A stretch of DNA of 41,640 bases from Lachnospiraceae bacterium (lineage in GTDB: Bacteria; Bacillota; Clostridia; Lachnospirales; Lachnospiraceae), in NCBI GenBank assembly GCA_900751785.1, contig CAADSM010000103.1, forward strand, positions 1 to 41,640, read 5' to 3'. Shown one piece after another: positions 25,258-33,962 of this stretch; positions within the stretch are counted from its first letter, which is position 1; every line of letters begins with the position of its first letter. The notes beneath the pieces are model-generated. The model saw only the letters and a program-made list of their open reading frames with translations. It did no database searches and was not told the DNA's origin. The translations under genes were made by a program, and so were the position numbers.

Positions 25258-26244
25258 TTACAGCATTGTCTTCCGCAGTTCTTCTCCGCTCTTCGCGCTC
25301 AGATATGCCGGCGCGATATCAAACACTGTCCTGCATCCGGAAGCGCCTTCCTGAGAAAGTCTGTATGCAGCCCTCGCGTATGCAGCGAGCACGCTGGATG
25401 TAAATTCCGGGTTGGAATCCAGCTTCAGGCTGTACTCGATCAGGTGGCTGTTCTCTCCGTTCCAGCCGGTCTTTCCACTGCGCAGGACGAATCCGCCGTG
25501 AGGGATGCCGCTGTGGTCTCTCTTTAACTCCTCCTCGCTGATAAAGTGCACTGTTGTGTCATAATCCGAGAAGTAGTTCGGCATGTTCTTGATCTCTTCC
25601 TCGACCTTCGCCGCGTCTGCGCCTTCCTCAAGTACGACAAAGCACTCTCTCGTGTGCTTCTCTCTTGTGGTCAGCTCCGGATTCTCTCCGTTTCTCACTG
25701 CCTCGAGAGCCGCCTCTACAGGGATCGTGTACTGCTTTGCATCCTTGACACCCTCGACTCTGCGGATAGCGTCGGAATGTCCCTGGCTCACGCCCTTGCC
25801 CCAGAATGTATAGTCCTTTCCGTCGGGAAGTATCGCATTGGCATACAGCCTGTTCAGGGAGAACATTCCCGGATCCCAGCCCACGGAGATGATGCCGACT
25901 TTGCCGCCCTCCTTCGCCGCCGCGTCCACATTGGCGAAATGCTCCGGGATCCTTGCATGAGTGTCAAAGCTGTCGATCACATTGAACATCCTGGCAAACT
26001 CAGGAGTCTGCACCGGAAGATCTGTCGCGCTTCCTCCGCACAGGATCATAACGTCGATCTTATCCTTCCACTCTGCCGCGTCTGCGATGCGGCACACCGG
26101 AACGCCCTCTGTCAGGATCTGCACTGTCTCCGGGTCCCTGCGTGTGAAAACTGCCGCCAGTTCCATATCTTCATTCTGCTTTACGGCGCACTCCACGCCG
26201 CGTCCGAGATTTCCATAACCTAAAATACCGATTTTTATACTCAT
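25258..26244 (-). CDS. ddh: meso-Diaminopimelate D-dehydrogenase
   Basis: 328 residues. NADPH-dependent reductive amination of tetrahydrodipicolinate directly to meso-DAP, a one-step route to the peptidoglycan cross-linking amino acid and to lysine. The dinucleotide loop is GYGNLGRG (9-16). Family segments include CGGSATDLPVQTP, SVGWDPGMFSLNR, and the C-terminal NPEFTSSVLAAYARAA. AAAGGAG precedes the ATG. It has its own promoter and end hairpin, so it is probably monocistronic. No other lysine genes are in the window. Confidence 0.96.
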   Translation of the reverse strand: MSIKIGILGYGNLGRGVECAVKQNEDMELAAVFTRRDPETVQILTEGVPVCRIADAAEWKDKIDVMILCGGSATDLPVQTPEFARMFNVIDSFDTHARIPEHFANVDAAAKEGGKVGIISVGWDPGMFSLNRLYANAILPDGKDYTFWGKGVSQGHSDAIRRVEGVKDAKQYTIPVEAALEAVRNGENPELTTREKHTRECFVVLEEGADAAKVEEEIKNMPNYFSDYDTTVHFISEEELKRDHSGIPHGGFVLRSGKTGWNGENSHLIEYSLKLDSNPEFTSSVLAAYARAAYRLSQEGASGCRTVFDIAPAYLSAKSGEELRKTML

Positions 26245-26284
26245 ATTTTCTTCTCCTTTCCTGTATCCTCAAAGTTCCTCTGTT

Positions 26285-26313
26285 ATTATACAGGCGGAGA
26301 AACAGGTTTTCAA
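26285..26313 (-). promoter_or_regulatory. ddh promoter
   Basis: Minus strand TTGAAA (26313-26308), a 17-bp spacer and a perfect TATAAT (26290-26285). The leader is about 35 nt. Confidence 0.75.
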
Positions 26314-26324
26314 CGGCTTTCGGA

Positions 26325-27032
26325 TTATTTTTGCTCTGACTGCTGCCCGTAATAAGCCCCATCCCCGTGTTTTCGAAAGTAATGTCTGTTCACAAGCGCT
26401 TCCGGTGCTGTCTCTGCAAAGGGGCTGATCTGTTCCGTCCGCGCCGCCATCTTCGCGATCTCCTCTGCCACTGCAGCGTTGTGCACCGCCTCCATGGCGT
26501 CCCGTCCCCAGGCAAATACGCCGTGATTCCGGCACAGGACGACGGGCACACTGAGCGGATCCAGCCCTCTCCTCTCAAGCTCCTCCGCGATCACGAGCCC
26601 TGTATTTTTCTCATACTCTCCCTCGATCTCTTCTCTTGTCAGGCCTCTGACGCAGGGGATCTCCCCGAAAATATAATCCGCATGGGTCGTCCCGTAGCAG
26701 GGAATGTCTCTCCCCGCCTGAGCCCAGCTCGTGGCCCAGGGCGAGTGGGTGTGGACGATGCCTCCGATCTCCGGGAACCGCTCATATAAGACGGCATGTG
26801 TGGGCGTATCCGAGGACGGCTCCCATACGCTCCCTATTTTCCTCCCGTCCAGATCTGTCACCGCCATATTTTCCGGGGACAGGCTCTCATACTCCACGCC
26901 GCTCGGCTTGATCACGATCCTCCCCTGCTCCCGGGAGATGCCGCTCACATTTCCCCATGTGAATGTCACCAGCCCGTATTCCGGCAGCAACATGTTCGCC
27001 TCATAAACTTCTCTTTTCAGCTGCTCCAGCAT
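26325..27032 (-). CDS. araD: L-ribulose-5-phosphate 4-epimerase
   Basis: 235 residues of the class II aldolase/epimerase family. Interconverts L-ribulose 5-phosphate and D-xylulose 5-phosphate. Zinc ligands His94, His96 and His170 (VHTHSPWA; CRNHGVFAWG) and the catalytic Asp75 match E. coli AraD with a shift of one. GNVSG (27-31) and KPSG (42-45) bind the phosphate. No araA, araB or sugar transporter is adjacent, so the substrate could come from arabinose or ascorbate-type routes elsewhere. AAAGGAG precedes the ATG. Confidence 0.93.
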   Translation of the reverse strand: MLEQLKREVYEANMLLPEYGLVTFTWGNVSGISREQGRIVIKPSGVEYESLSPENMAVTDLDGRKIGSVWEPSSDTPTHAVLYERFPEIGGIVHTHSPWATSWAQAGRDIPCYGTTHADYIFGEIPCVRGLTREEIEGEYEKNTGLVIAEELERRGLDPLSVPVVLCRNHGVFAWGRDAMEAVHNAAVAEEIAKMAARTEQISPFAETAPEALVNRHYFRKHGDGAYYGQQSEQK

Positions 27033-27138
27033 ATTGATCTCCTTTTCCGCTCACTCTTGTACAGACGTATGAGCAGTAATTTTTTCCGCACTGCGGTTTG
27101 CAGTTAGTTTTCCCGCTTTTCGGAAAATTAAAGATCAT

Positions 27139-29163
27139 TCACTGTTCCTTTTCATGTACTACACGGCGGCAGCACAGATAGGACACAAGGAAATATCCTC
27201 CGTAGATCACCACGATCATTCCCGCCGTCAGCCCCAGCGTCGTTCCGAGGTCTGCAGAGGAAAATGCCCCCATCATCATCTGGCTGCACACCTGGATGCC
27301 GAAGATGGAATGGATCACCGCCAGGATAAGCGGAAATCCGAAGAAGATTCCCATCTGTATGAGCAGCGCCCGGTCCTGCTCCTTCTCCGCCACTCCAAGA
27401 CGCCGCAGTATCTCGTACTTGTGTCTGCTGTCAATGGCGTCGGACATCTCCTTCAGCGCAAGGATCGCCGCGCCGCTGATGATGAATACGAACCCCAGGT
27501 ACAGTGCGATGAAGATGACCATCGCGCTGGAGCCGATGCTGTCGTCATAGATATCAGACTGAGTGCTGATATACATCACCGGCTCATCCTCCCCGCCGCT
27601 CACCAAAGCCTCAAACTCCCCGTCATCCATGTAGGAGCGGAATTCATCGGTATCATATCCCTCGGCGTAGTCTGCGATCAGCAGGCTGGCATACCGCTCT
27701 CCTTCCGCAAATTCCACGTCGTCCGGCACGATCACAAGTCCCATATTGGACTCGGAATAACGCATCCGGATATATCCCTTCACACACTCGCCATACGCCG
27801 CGGTCAGCGTCCGCCCATGGATCTCGATCGTATCGTTCACCTTCAGGCCTTCATTATAATAATCCACTGTGTTCGGATAATCGCTGCTTATGGCATACTC
27901 ATCTTCCCCAAGAGATACAGGATCAAAACCATAGAGCCTGGCTGCGCGGTTATAGTCGCTGAGCCGGATGATCTCTACCGGCTGGGCGGCATACTCTTCG
28001 CTGAATCCGTTTTCTTTCAGATGGTCCATATAGCCGCCGAGCAGAGTGCCTTCCGTCACTGTGTCCGTCTCATACGTACAGAACTCCGCCCCCACATCCA
28101 GCACCGCCATGTCAAAGCCCTTTTCCTCGAGCACCTCTCCCGCAGTCTTCCCGTCCGTTGTCTCCCGGTCCAGGCAGAGCGAGACCGGCGCCAGATACTC
28201 CATCCTGCCCTCTCTGTACGACTTCAGGGCAAATGCACTGGAAAGCGCGCAGATCGTCACAAAGAGCAGCAGACAGATCACAGATCCCGCCACAACCGCG
28301 GTGTTGATCTGAGCCCCGGTCTCACTTAAGATAAAAGAATTAAGCCGCCTGTGATAGATTCCGGGTACTTTTTTGAGCATCTCCAGCACAAATCCTGAGA
28401 CAGACCAGAATATGAGGAACGTGCCCACGATCCCCAGGACAATCTGCAGCATCACTTCAAATTCGCTCTGCAGGGTCTCCGAATTGACAGTCACATTGTA
28501 ATATGCCGTCCCCAGCATGACGCATGCTGCCAGGAACAGGACCGCACACAGGATCGGGTTTTTCAGCTTTACCTTTTCCTGCATCCGGTCCGCATTGAAC
28601 AGGTCGATCAGCTTCGCGCGGGCTACGATGAACGTGTTCATAATGATCACGACAAGGTAGATGATAACGAAATACAGGATCGTTTTCAGGACAGCCTCCG
28701 GTGAGACGACGAACACAAAGCGGCTCATATCTGCCTCAAACATCCCTGCTACGAACAGAGACATGAACTGTGACAGCAGGATCCCGATGACCAGCCCCGC
28801 GCCTAAGGATAGTGCTCCGATCACGGCAGTCTCCGCCAGGAGGATCTTCGAGATATCCCCCTTCCGCATTCCCAGTGTCAGGTATACGCCGAACTCCTTT
28901 TTCCTCTTCCTGATCAGGAACCGGCTGGCATAGACGATAAGGAATCCGAGGATGAAGGAGACCATCACGCTCATGGAGGAGATCACTGTCTTGAGCATGT
29001 CAATGCTGTCAGCTTTCGTCTTCGACAGCTCGATCATGGCGGTCTGCGCCCCGATGGAATTGAACAGATAAAAAATGCACACGCCCAGGATCAGAGTGAA
29101 AAAATAGATAGAGTAATCCCGGATGCTCTTCTTCAGATTTTTAAGAGAGAGACGGAACAGCAT
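27139..29163 (-). CDS. Bce-type ABC transporter permease (FtsX-like)
   Basis: 674 residues with the BceB layout: about ten transmembrane helices, with a large extracellular domain (about 310-535) between helices seven and eight and FtsX-like domains at both ends. In BceAB systems the permease binds antimicrobial peptides or their lipid complexes (bacitracin-type), gives resistance, and signals through the partner kinase. It overlaps the ATPase gene by 23 bp and lies downstream of the kinase and regulator. The following 27033-27138 stretch holds only a weak stem (bulged TTTTCC arms) that could be the terminator. Confidence 0.92.
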   Translation of the reverse strand: MLFRLSLKNLKKSIRDYSIYFFTLILGVCIFYLFNSIGAQTAMIELSKTKADSIDMLKTVISSMSVMVSFILGFLIVYASRFLIRKRKKEFGVYLTLGMRKGDISKILLAETAVIGALSLGAGLVIGILLSQFMSLFVAGMFEADMSRFVFVVSPEAVLKTILYFVIIYLVVIIMNTFIVARAKLIDLFNADRMQEKVKLKNPILCAVLFLAACVMLGTAYYNVTVNSETLQSEFEVMLQIVLGIVGTFLIFWSVSGFVLEMLKKVPGIYHRRLNSFILSETGAQINTAVVAGSVICLLLFVTICALSSAFALKSYREGRMEYLAPVSLCLDRETTDGKTAGEVLEEKGFDMAVLDVGAEFCTYETDTVTEGTLLGGYMDHLKENGFSEEYAAQPVEIIRLSDYNRAARLYGFDPVSLGEDEYAISSDYPNTVDYYNEGLKVNDTIEIHGRTLTAAYGECVKGYIRMRYSESNMGLVIVPDDVEFAEGERYASLLIADYAEGYDTDEFRSYMDDGEFEALVSGGEDEPVMYISTQSDIYDDSIGSSAMVIFIALYLGFVFIISGAAILALKEMSDAIDSRHKYEILRRLGVAEKEQDRALLIQMGIFFGFPLILAVIHSIFGIQVCSQMMMGAFSSADLGTTLGLTAGMIVVIYGGYFLVSYLCCRRVVHEKEQ

Positions 29164-29920
29164 AGTTCAGGTCACCTCCCATCAGAGAAACCACATCCAT
29201 GATCCGTTCAAAGAAGACGCGCCTGTCGTCACCGCCTCTGCGAAGCTCGTTGAACAGCCTGCCGTCTTTCATGAAGATCACTCTGGACGCATAGCTCGCC
29301 GAAAATGCATCGTGGGTCACCATCAGGATCGTGGCATTCTCCTCCCTGTTGAGCAGCTCCATGCTCTCAAGGAGCACCCGGTAGCTTCTTGAGTCCAGCG
29401 CTCCGGTCGGCTCATCCGCCAGGATAAGGGCGGGTCGGGTGATGATCGCCCGCGCCGCCGCCACGCGCTGCTTCTGCCCGCCCGACATCTGGTAGGGGTA
29501 TTTCTCAAGCACGTCTTCGATCCCCAGTTTCCGCGCCATCTCCTTCACACGGCCGGTGATCGCCTTCGGAGCGCACCGCTGGATCTGCAGCGCGATAGCA
29601 ATGTTGTCGAATGCAGTCAGCGTATCCAGCAGGTTGAACTCCTGGAAGATAAATCCCAGTCTGTCCCTGCGGAAATCTGCCAGGGCATTCTTTTTCAGCT
29701 TCGAGGTACATACGCCGTCGATATAGATCTGCCCGCCCGTGGGACGGTCGATGGTAGAGATGCAGTTGAGGAGCGTCGTCTTCCCGGAACCGCTTGCCCC
29801 CATGATGGCGGTGAACTCCCCCGCCTCCACGGCCAGCGAGATATCGTTCAGCGCTTTCGTGAGGCTGGACCTGCTGCCGTAATATTTTACAAGGTGCTCG
29901 ATCTTTAAAAGTTCTGTCAT
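29141..29920 (-). CDS. Bce-type ABC transporter ATP-binding protein
   Basis: 259 residues of the MacB/LolD/BceA subfamily. Walker A is GASGSGKTT (41-49), Q-loop Gln93, signature SGGQ (146-149), Walker B ILADEP (166-171), and His203. A C-terminal extension of about 35 residues after the core is longer than usual, because the reading frame runs into the permease gene (23-bp overlap). The start at 29920 is taken for AAGGA at good spacing; two in-frame ATGs lie three and eleven codons upstream. Confidence 0.94.
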   Translation of the reverse strand: MTELLKIEHLVKYYGSRSSLTKALNDISLAVEAGEFTAIMGASGSGKTTLLNCISTIDRPTGGQIYIDGVCTSKLKKNALADFRRDRLGFIFQEFNLLDTLTAFDNIAIALQIQRCAPKAITGRVKEMARKLGIEDVLEKYPYQMSGGQKQRVAAARAIITRPALILADEPTGALDSRSYRVLLESMELLNREENATILMVTHDAFSASYASRVIFMKDGRLFNELRRGGDDRRVFFERIMDVVSLMGGDLNYAVPSLS

Positions 29921-30033
29921 AGAAATCATCCTTTCTTTCCTTGTGCGCAGCACCGCTTTTCTGCAAACCGCCCGGAAAGCCCGCTGCTCCCTCCCCGTAA
30001 GTCCGGATTCCCGTCTTCGTGGATGGTAAGCCT

Positions 30034-30098
30034 ATTATAAACAAAGCGGCATTGCTCCCGCCATCGATTCACATGACAGAACCTTACACGGCTGTAAG
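30034..30098 (-). promoter_or_regulatory. Bce transporter promoter with candidate response-regulator site
   Basis: A perfect inverted repeat CTTACA-CGGC-TGTAAG (30083-30098) lies 43 bp upstream of TATAAT (30039-30034, minus). There is no -35 match, as expected for an activated promoter. The ACA-N4-TGT core has the form described for BceR-family binding sites. The gap between kinase and ATPase genes (30135-29921) is otherwise empty. Confidence 0.6.
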
Positions 30099-30135
30099 AT
30101 ACGCTGGTGTATTGTCCCGCTCACATTTTGCCTAT

Positions 30136-31122
30136 CTAGCCGAACTCGATCGTGATCCTTGTGTACTTTCCTTCCTCTGACTCTGCCGTGATCCGGTGTC
30201 CCAGCTCGCCGCAGAGCTTCCTGCAGAGATACAGTCCCATCCCTGTCGCAGACACAGCCCTCCCGTTCTTTCCTGTAAATGACTTTTCAAAGACTCTGGG
30301 CAGGTCCCCTGCCGAGATCCCGATACCGTTATCCTCCACCGAGAGCTTTTCGCGCCCTTCTTCTGTCTCAGCCGCGAACCGTATCATGCGTTCCCCCTCA
30401 CGGGCATACTTTACCGTATTGCTGATGATCTGCCCCAGCATGAAGACGAGCCACTTGCGGTCCGTCCGCACCTCCAAGTCTCCCACATCCATCTGTACCC
30501 TGAACCCATTCATGATCAGGCTGTCCCGGTTCTCCCGCACAGCGCTCTCCGCCAGCTCCCGCAGAGAATATTTTCCGATGCTGTAGTCATTCTGGGGCAC
30601 CTCGCTCCGGATATAGTAGAGCACCTGCTCCACATAGGCCTCCACCTTCCCCAGCTGCTCCTTCAGCTTTCTGGATGACTCGCCGGGATTGTTGTGCATG
30701 ATCAGCTTCGCACCCGCGATGGGGATCTTGATCTCATGGACCCACGTCTCCACATAAGTCCGGAAGGCATTGCTGATCCGTTCATGGCATCCGATCTCAT
30801 CGTTCATGGATTTCAGGATCTCGCCCAGGGAACGATACAGGATCTTTCCTTCGAGAAATCTCGGCTCCCGCAGCATCTCGATGACAAGATATTTCTCATC
30901 CAGCTGTCCGAGCCTCTCCCGAAGCCCGTCATAGAAGCTGCGCTTTCTCCCGTAATCATAGGCCAGGATGCCGGCGCCCGCTGCCGCCCAGATGGCAAGC
31001 AGAAAGATCTGGAGCGCCGCCGGGCTTCTGAAAAGCAGCAGCACGCCCTCCGACACTACCGCTGCAGCCGCCCAGAACAGGACCGGATACCGGCGGTCTC
31101 TCAAATACTCTCCGAATCTCAT
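30136..31122 (-). CDS. Bce-type intramembrane-sensing histidine kinase
   Basis: 328 residues. Two short transmembrane helices (about 14-32 and 36-54) are joined by a loop of only a few residues, so the kinase has no sensor domain and must receive its signal from the BceB-like permease. The phosphoacceptor is His129 in WVHEIKIPIAG. The ATPase domain shows N235, DNGIG (264-268) and the GMGLYL G-box (294-299). GAGGAG lies close before the ATG. The gene is 109 bp after its response regulator, an unusually long gap for this pair. Confidence 0.94.
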   Translation of the reverse strand: MRFGEYLRDRRYPVLFWAAAAVVSEGVLLLFRSPAALQIFLLAIWAAAGAGILAYDYGRKRSFYDGLRERLGQLDEKYLVIEMLREPRFLEGKILYRSLGEILKSMNDEIGCHERISNAFRTYVETWVHEIKIPIAGAKLIMHNNPGESSRKLKEQLGKVEAYVEQVLYYIRSEVPQNDYSIGKYSLRELAESAVRENRDSLIMNGFRVQMDVGDLEVRTDRKWLVFMLGQIISNTVKYAREGERMIRFAAETEEGREKLSVEDNGIGISAGDLPRVFEKSFTGKNGRAVSATGMGLYLCRKLCGELGHRITAESEEGKYTRITIEFG

Positions 31123-31185
31123 ATCTCCTCACTTCCTTTCTTGTCCCTGCCGCATGCTCCCCAGCTGTCCCAGCCGGATCCGCCG

Positions 31186-31211
31186 CAGGATCACAGGGAC
31201 AGGATCACAGG
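31186..31211. repeat. 12-bp direct repeat between regulator and kinase genes
   Basis: CAGGATCACAGG occurs at 31186-31197 and again at 31200-31211, a period of 14 bp. It sits in the unusual 109-bp spacer between the response regulator and kinase genes. The function is unknown; it could simply be a small tandem duplication. Confidence 0.6.
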
Positions 31212-31231
31212 AATATGCCTCCCCATCTCTG

Positions 31232-31900
31232 TCACATAAGGATATATCCCTGCCGTCTCCTCGTCTCGATCACATCACCCATGCCGATGCCGTCAAGCCG
31301 TTTCCTGAGCCGGTTGATATTGACAGTCAGTGTGTTGTCATCCACAAACTCACTGTTGTCCCACAGATAATCCATCAGTTCATCCCTGGACACGATCCGT
31401 CCCCGGTTCTTCACAAGACAGTGGAGGATCGTCATCTCATTATGGGAGAGGACATGCTCCTCCCCCTTGTAGAAGATCGAGCTCCGCAGCACGTTCAGCC
31501 TCATCCCTCGGTATGACAGCTCTTCCTCCCGCGGCTGACCGCCGGTCCTTCTTAAGACTGTCTCGATCCTGAGAAGGAGAAGGGTGGGATTGTAGGGCTT
31601 TGTCACATAGTCGTCCGCCCCGCTGCTCCGGCTCACGATCTCGTCCACGTCCTCGTTCCTGCTCGTCAGCATGATGACCGGTACATCCGACTTCGCCCGG
31701 ATCTCCCGCAGGATCATCTGGCCGTTCGTTCCCGGAAGAAGAATGTCAAGCAGCACAAGATCCGGCTCCGCCGCGAGCACCAGTCCGGCCGCATCCTCAA
31801 AATCCGTCACTTCCTCCGCCTCATATCCGTTCGCGCCAAGCAGGATCTTCAGCTCCCCGCGCAGCACATTGTCATCCTCTATGATCAGTATTTTCTTCAT
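31232..31900 (-). CDS. OmpR/BceR-family response regulator
   Basis: 222 residues. Receiver domain (1-115) with acidic pocket Glu8/Asp9/Asp10, phosphoacceptor Asp52 and Lys101. A winged-helix DNA-binding domain (about 127-222) ends in RRQGYILM. Expected to activate the downstream transporter genes through the inverted repeat at 30083-30098. GAGGGAG precedes the ATG. It lies 43 bp after the acetyltransferase gene on the same strand, so it could be co-transcribed with it. Confidence 0.95.
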   Translation of the reverse strand: MKKILIIEDDNVLRGELKILLGANGYEAEEVTDFEDAAGLVLAAEPDLVLLDILLPGTNGQMILREIRAKSDVPVIMLTSRNEDVDEIVSRSSGADDYVTKPYNPTLLLLRIETVLRRTGGQPREEELSYRGMRLNVLRSSIFYKGEEHVLSHNEMTILHCLVKNRGRIVSRDELMDYLWDNSEFVDDNTLTVNINRLRKRLDGIGMGDVIETRRRQGYILM

Positions 31901-31943
31901 GCTATCTCCCTCTTTACACGAATCTGCTTCCTACGCTTCTGCT

Positions 31944-32531
31944 CTATACTATCCTGTATTTCTTCTTATCCGCTTCCGTGATCTCCCGCATGACACGGCA
32001 CGGATTTCCCACTGCGATCACGCCCGCAGGGATATCCCTTGTGACAACGCTCCCCGCGCCGATCACGGTGTTGTCTCCGATCGTCACTCCCGGGAGGACA
32101 GTGACATTCGCCCCGATCCACACATTGCTCCCCACTTTGATGGGCAGTGCGATCTCAAGTCCGCGGCTGCGCTGCTCACTGTCCAGCGCATGTCCGGCGG
32201 TGGACAGCACACAGTTCGGTGCGATGAACACATTGTCGCCGAGCTCTACCTTTGCGCCGTCCAGGATCGTACAGTTATGGTTCGTATAGAAATTATCTCC
32301 GACTGAAATGTTAAATCCGTAATCGCAGTAAAACGGAGCCGTTATGACCGGATCCTTCCCTATTTTCCCCAGGATCTGTCCCAGAAGGGCACACTGTCCT
32401 TCCGTATCCGACGGCCTGCAGTTATTGAATTGATAGCAGAGATCCGCGCATTTCGTCCTCGCCTCCACGATCTCCGCGTCATAATTTGCATCATATAGAT
32501 ATCCTGCCTGTGCTTTTTCCCATTCTGTCAT
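31944..32531 (-). CDS. Maltose/galactoside O-acetyltransferase family protein
   Basis: 195 residues with an N-terminal Mac domain (about 2-55) and a left-handed beta helix of hexapeptide repeats (about 70-180). Catalytic His114 lies in STAGHALD, and Trp138 in SNVWIGAN matches the substrate/CoA pocket of LacA/Maa enzymes. It acetylates a hexose or thio-sugar with acetyl-CoA; the true acceptor is uncertain. The start at 32531 is chosen because GGAGGAG precedes it at suitable spacing; an ATG eight codons upstream lacks such a site. Confidence 0.93.
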   Translation of the reverse strand: MTEWEKAQAGYLYDANYDAEIVEARTKCADLCYQFNNCRPSDTEGQCALLGQILGKIGKDPVITAPFYCDYGFNISVGDNFYTNHNCTILDGAKVELGDNVFIAPNCVLSTAGHALDSEQRSRGLEIALPIKVGSNVWIGANVTVLPGVTIGDNTVIGAGSVVTRDIPAGVIAVGNPCRVMREITEADKKKYRIV

Positions 32532-32567
32532 ATATGCAGTCTCCTCCTGTCTCATTTGATATAAGTA

Positions 32568-32576
32568 AGTATAGCA
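32568..32576 (-). promoter_or_regulatory. Extended -10 promoter of the acetyltransferase gene
   Basis: Minus strand TGC-TATACT (32576-32568) is an extended -10 element about 37 bases before the ATG. No good -35 is present. It could also drive the response regulator and kinase. Confidence 0.4.
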
Positions 32577-32665
32577 TACCTCATAAAGTACAGAAAAACA
32601 ATCGCACAGCCTCTATGTCCGTGCTCTGTCTATATGCCTCGTTACTGACCGCACGCAGGGAAAAA

Positions 32666-33862
32666 TCACTGCTGCATGGCTTCTTCCCCATACCACGCAT
32701 CCCATTCCTCATCGGTCAGGCGCGGAGAATACCAGACAAACTCAAGCTCCTCATCCCAGCTCTGGACCGCATTCGACACATACTGAAAGCTTCCGTTTTC
32801 CAGCGGTCGCACCACCAGCTCGCTGCGGACCGCAATGTCCAGCCCTTTTCTCTCCCACACAGCTTCTACCGTAAGGCATATCGTCCCGTCAGCCTGTTCT
32901 TCATAGGCGGTCACCTCCGGGTACGGTCCATAGGGAAGCTCCGCATCATGCAGGCCTCTTGGTCTGTAGCGGTAGGTCCTGCTGTCCGGATGATAGACTG
33001 TTTTCGCCCTGATCGTCTGGCTGTCTATCTGAAAAAAGGTCTGCAGGACTTCTTCAAACTCCGCTTCCGGTATCTCGTACTCTGCCCCCTCATATGCACT
33101 GTACGGGACATAGTCTCCGTATTTGACCCGGTACAGGATCTCATACAGATCATAGAGCTCCAGTCCGGCGTAATCCGTTTCACCCCAGTCCGTGACCAGG
33201 AGGTTATTTCTCGTATATCCGACCGGGAGCACATATTTCCGGTTCAGCTCCCGGCACCGCTGATCCAGCGGCTTGATCCGGAATCCGATCCTGCCCGGAG
33301 GGCCGTCGTAGCCCGCAGGCTGGTATTCTTCTATAAACAAAAATCCCTTGTCCGTATACTCCCATGTATATGCTTCATATTCATGGCTGTAATATACCTC
33401 CGGCTCCCCCTCCTTCCACTGCAGGGAGCGCAGGGCCACATGGATTCTTCCGTCTGACGTCTCCATATCATAGCGTATCAGCCTTCCTTCATCCAGCACA
33501 GAAAACAGGGTAAGCTCTGCCGGTTCTTTCTGCCGGGCCTTTTCGCAGAATGCTTCAGCCTGCTGATAATTGGCCATATTGATCTGGTCATCTCTGTCCG
33601 ACGCCGCATATCCCGCCTCACCGAGATAATCTACGATCCCCTGCTTCAGCTCCAGAGAATCCTCACCGCCTTCTTCCACTGCTTCCTCGTAAAGCTCCCG
33701 GTATCCTTCCGCCAGCCTTTCCGTCTCTTCTGCCAGTCTGTCTTCCTGTTCCTCCTGACCATCCGCTCTGCGCTCATCCGTCATCTCATCATATCCTGTA
33801 CTGCAGGCGGAACAGAGCAGCATCACCGCCAGGAACAGCAGCATCCTTTTCCCTTGCTTCAA
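32666..33862 (-). CDS. Lipoprotein of unknown function
   Basis: I do not recognise a catalytic family. Translation from TTG at 33862 gives 398 residues: a basic start, a hydrophobic core and a lipobox-like LLCSAC with Cys20, so a signal peptidase II lipoprotein is likely. The TTG start is preferred because GGAGGAGG lies about six bases upstream, whereas the ATG six codons later has no spacing for a ribosome site. After the Cys comes a highly charged Glu/Arg-rich stretch with heptad character (about 22-75), then a long region rich in Tyr, Glu and aromatic residues that is probably mostly beta (about 110-370). The -3 position of the lipobox is Cys, which is uncommon. Its promoter carries a BlaI/CopY-like palindrome. 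The neighbours are a LysR regulator upstream and the acetyltransferase downstream. Confidence 0.75.
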   Translation of the reverse strand: MKQGKRMLLFLAVMLLCSACSTGYDEMTDERRADGQEEQEDRLAEETERLAEGYRELYEEAVEEGGEDSLELKQGIVDYLGEAGYAASDRDDQINMANYQQAEAFCEKARQKEPAELTLFSVLDEGRLIRYDMETSDGRIHVALRSLQWKEGEPEVYYSHEYEAYTWEYTDKGFLFIEEYQPAGYDGPPGRIGFRIKPLDQRCRELNRKYVLPVGYTRNNLLVTDWGETDYAGLELYDLYEILYRVKYGDYVPYSAYEGAEYEIPEAEFEEVLQTFFQIDSQTIRAKTVYHPDSRTYRYRPRGLHDAELPYGPYPEVTAYEEQADGTICLTVEAVWERKGLDIAVRSELVVRPLENGSFQYVSNAVQSWDEELEFVWYSPRLTDEEWDAWYGEEAMQQ

Positions 33863-33898
33863 GATCGCATCCTCCTCCTTGTTCTGTCTTTCTATTTC

Positions 33899-33928
33899 AA
33901 TATTACATTTGTAATATTTAGAAGTCAA
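33899..33928 (-). promoter_or_regulatory. Lipoprotein promoter covered by a BlaI/CopY-like palindrome
   Basis: Minus strand TTGACT (33928-33923), a 17-bp spacer and TAATAT (33905-33900). A perfect 9-2-9 palindrome (33899-33918) covers the -10 and most of the spacer. Its core TACA-TT-TGTA fits the TACAnnTGTA box of the BlaI/MecI/CopY repressor family. Binding there would block the promoter. Confidence 0.6.
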
Positions 33929-33962
33929 GAACATTCGGAGCAGTCTTCCACGATCTCCCGGT

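Noticed and set aside
17837..31900. Genomic island or prophage carrying GH101 and the Bce module
   Set aside because: No integrase, transposase, tRNA, attachment repeats or sharp change in base composition borders this region, apart from the short AT-rich intergenic stretch near 25 kb.
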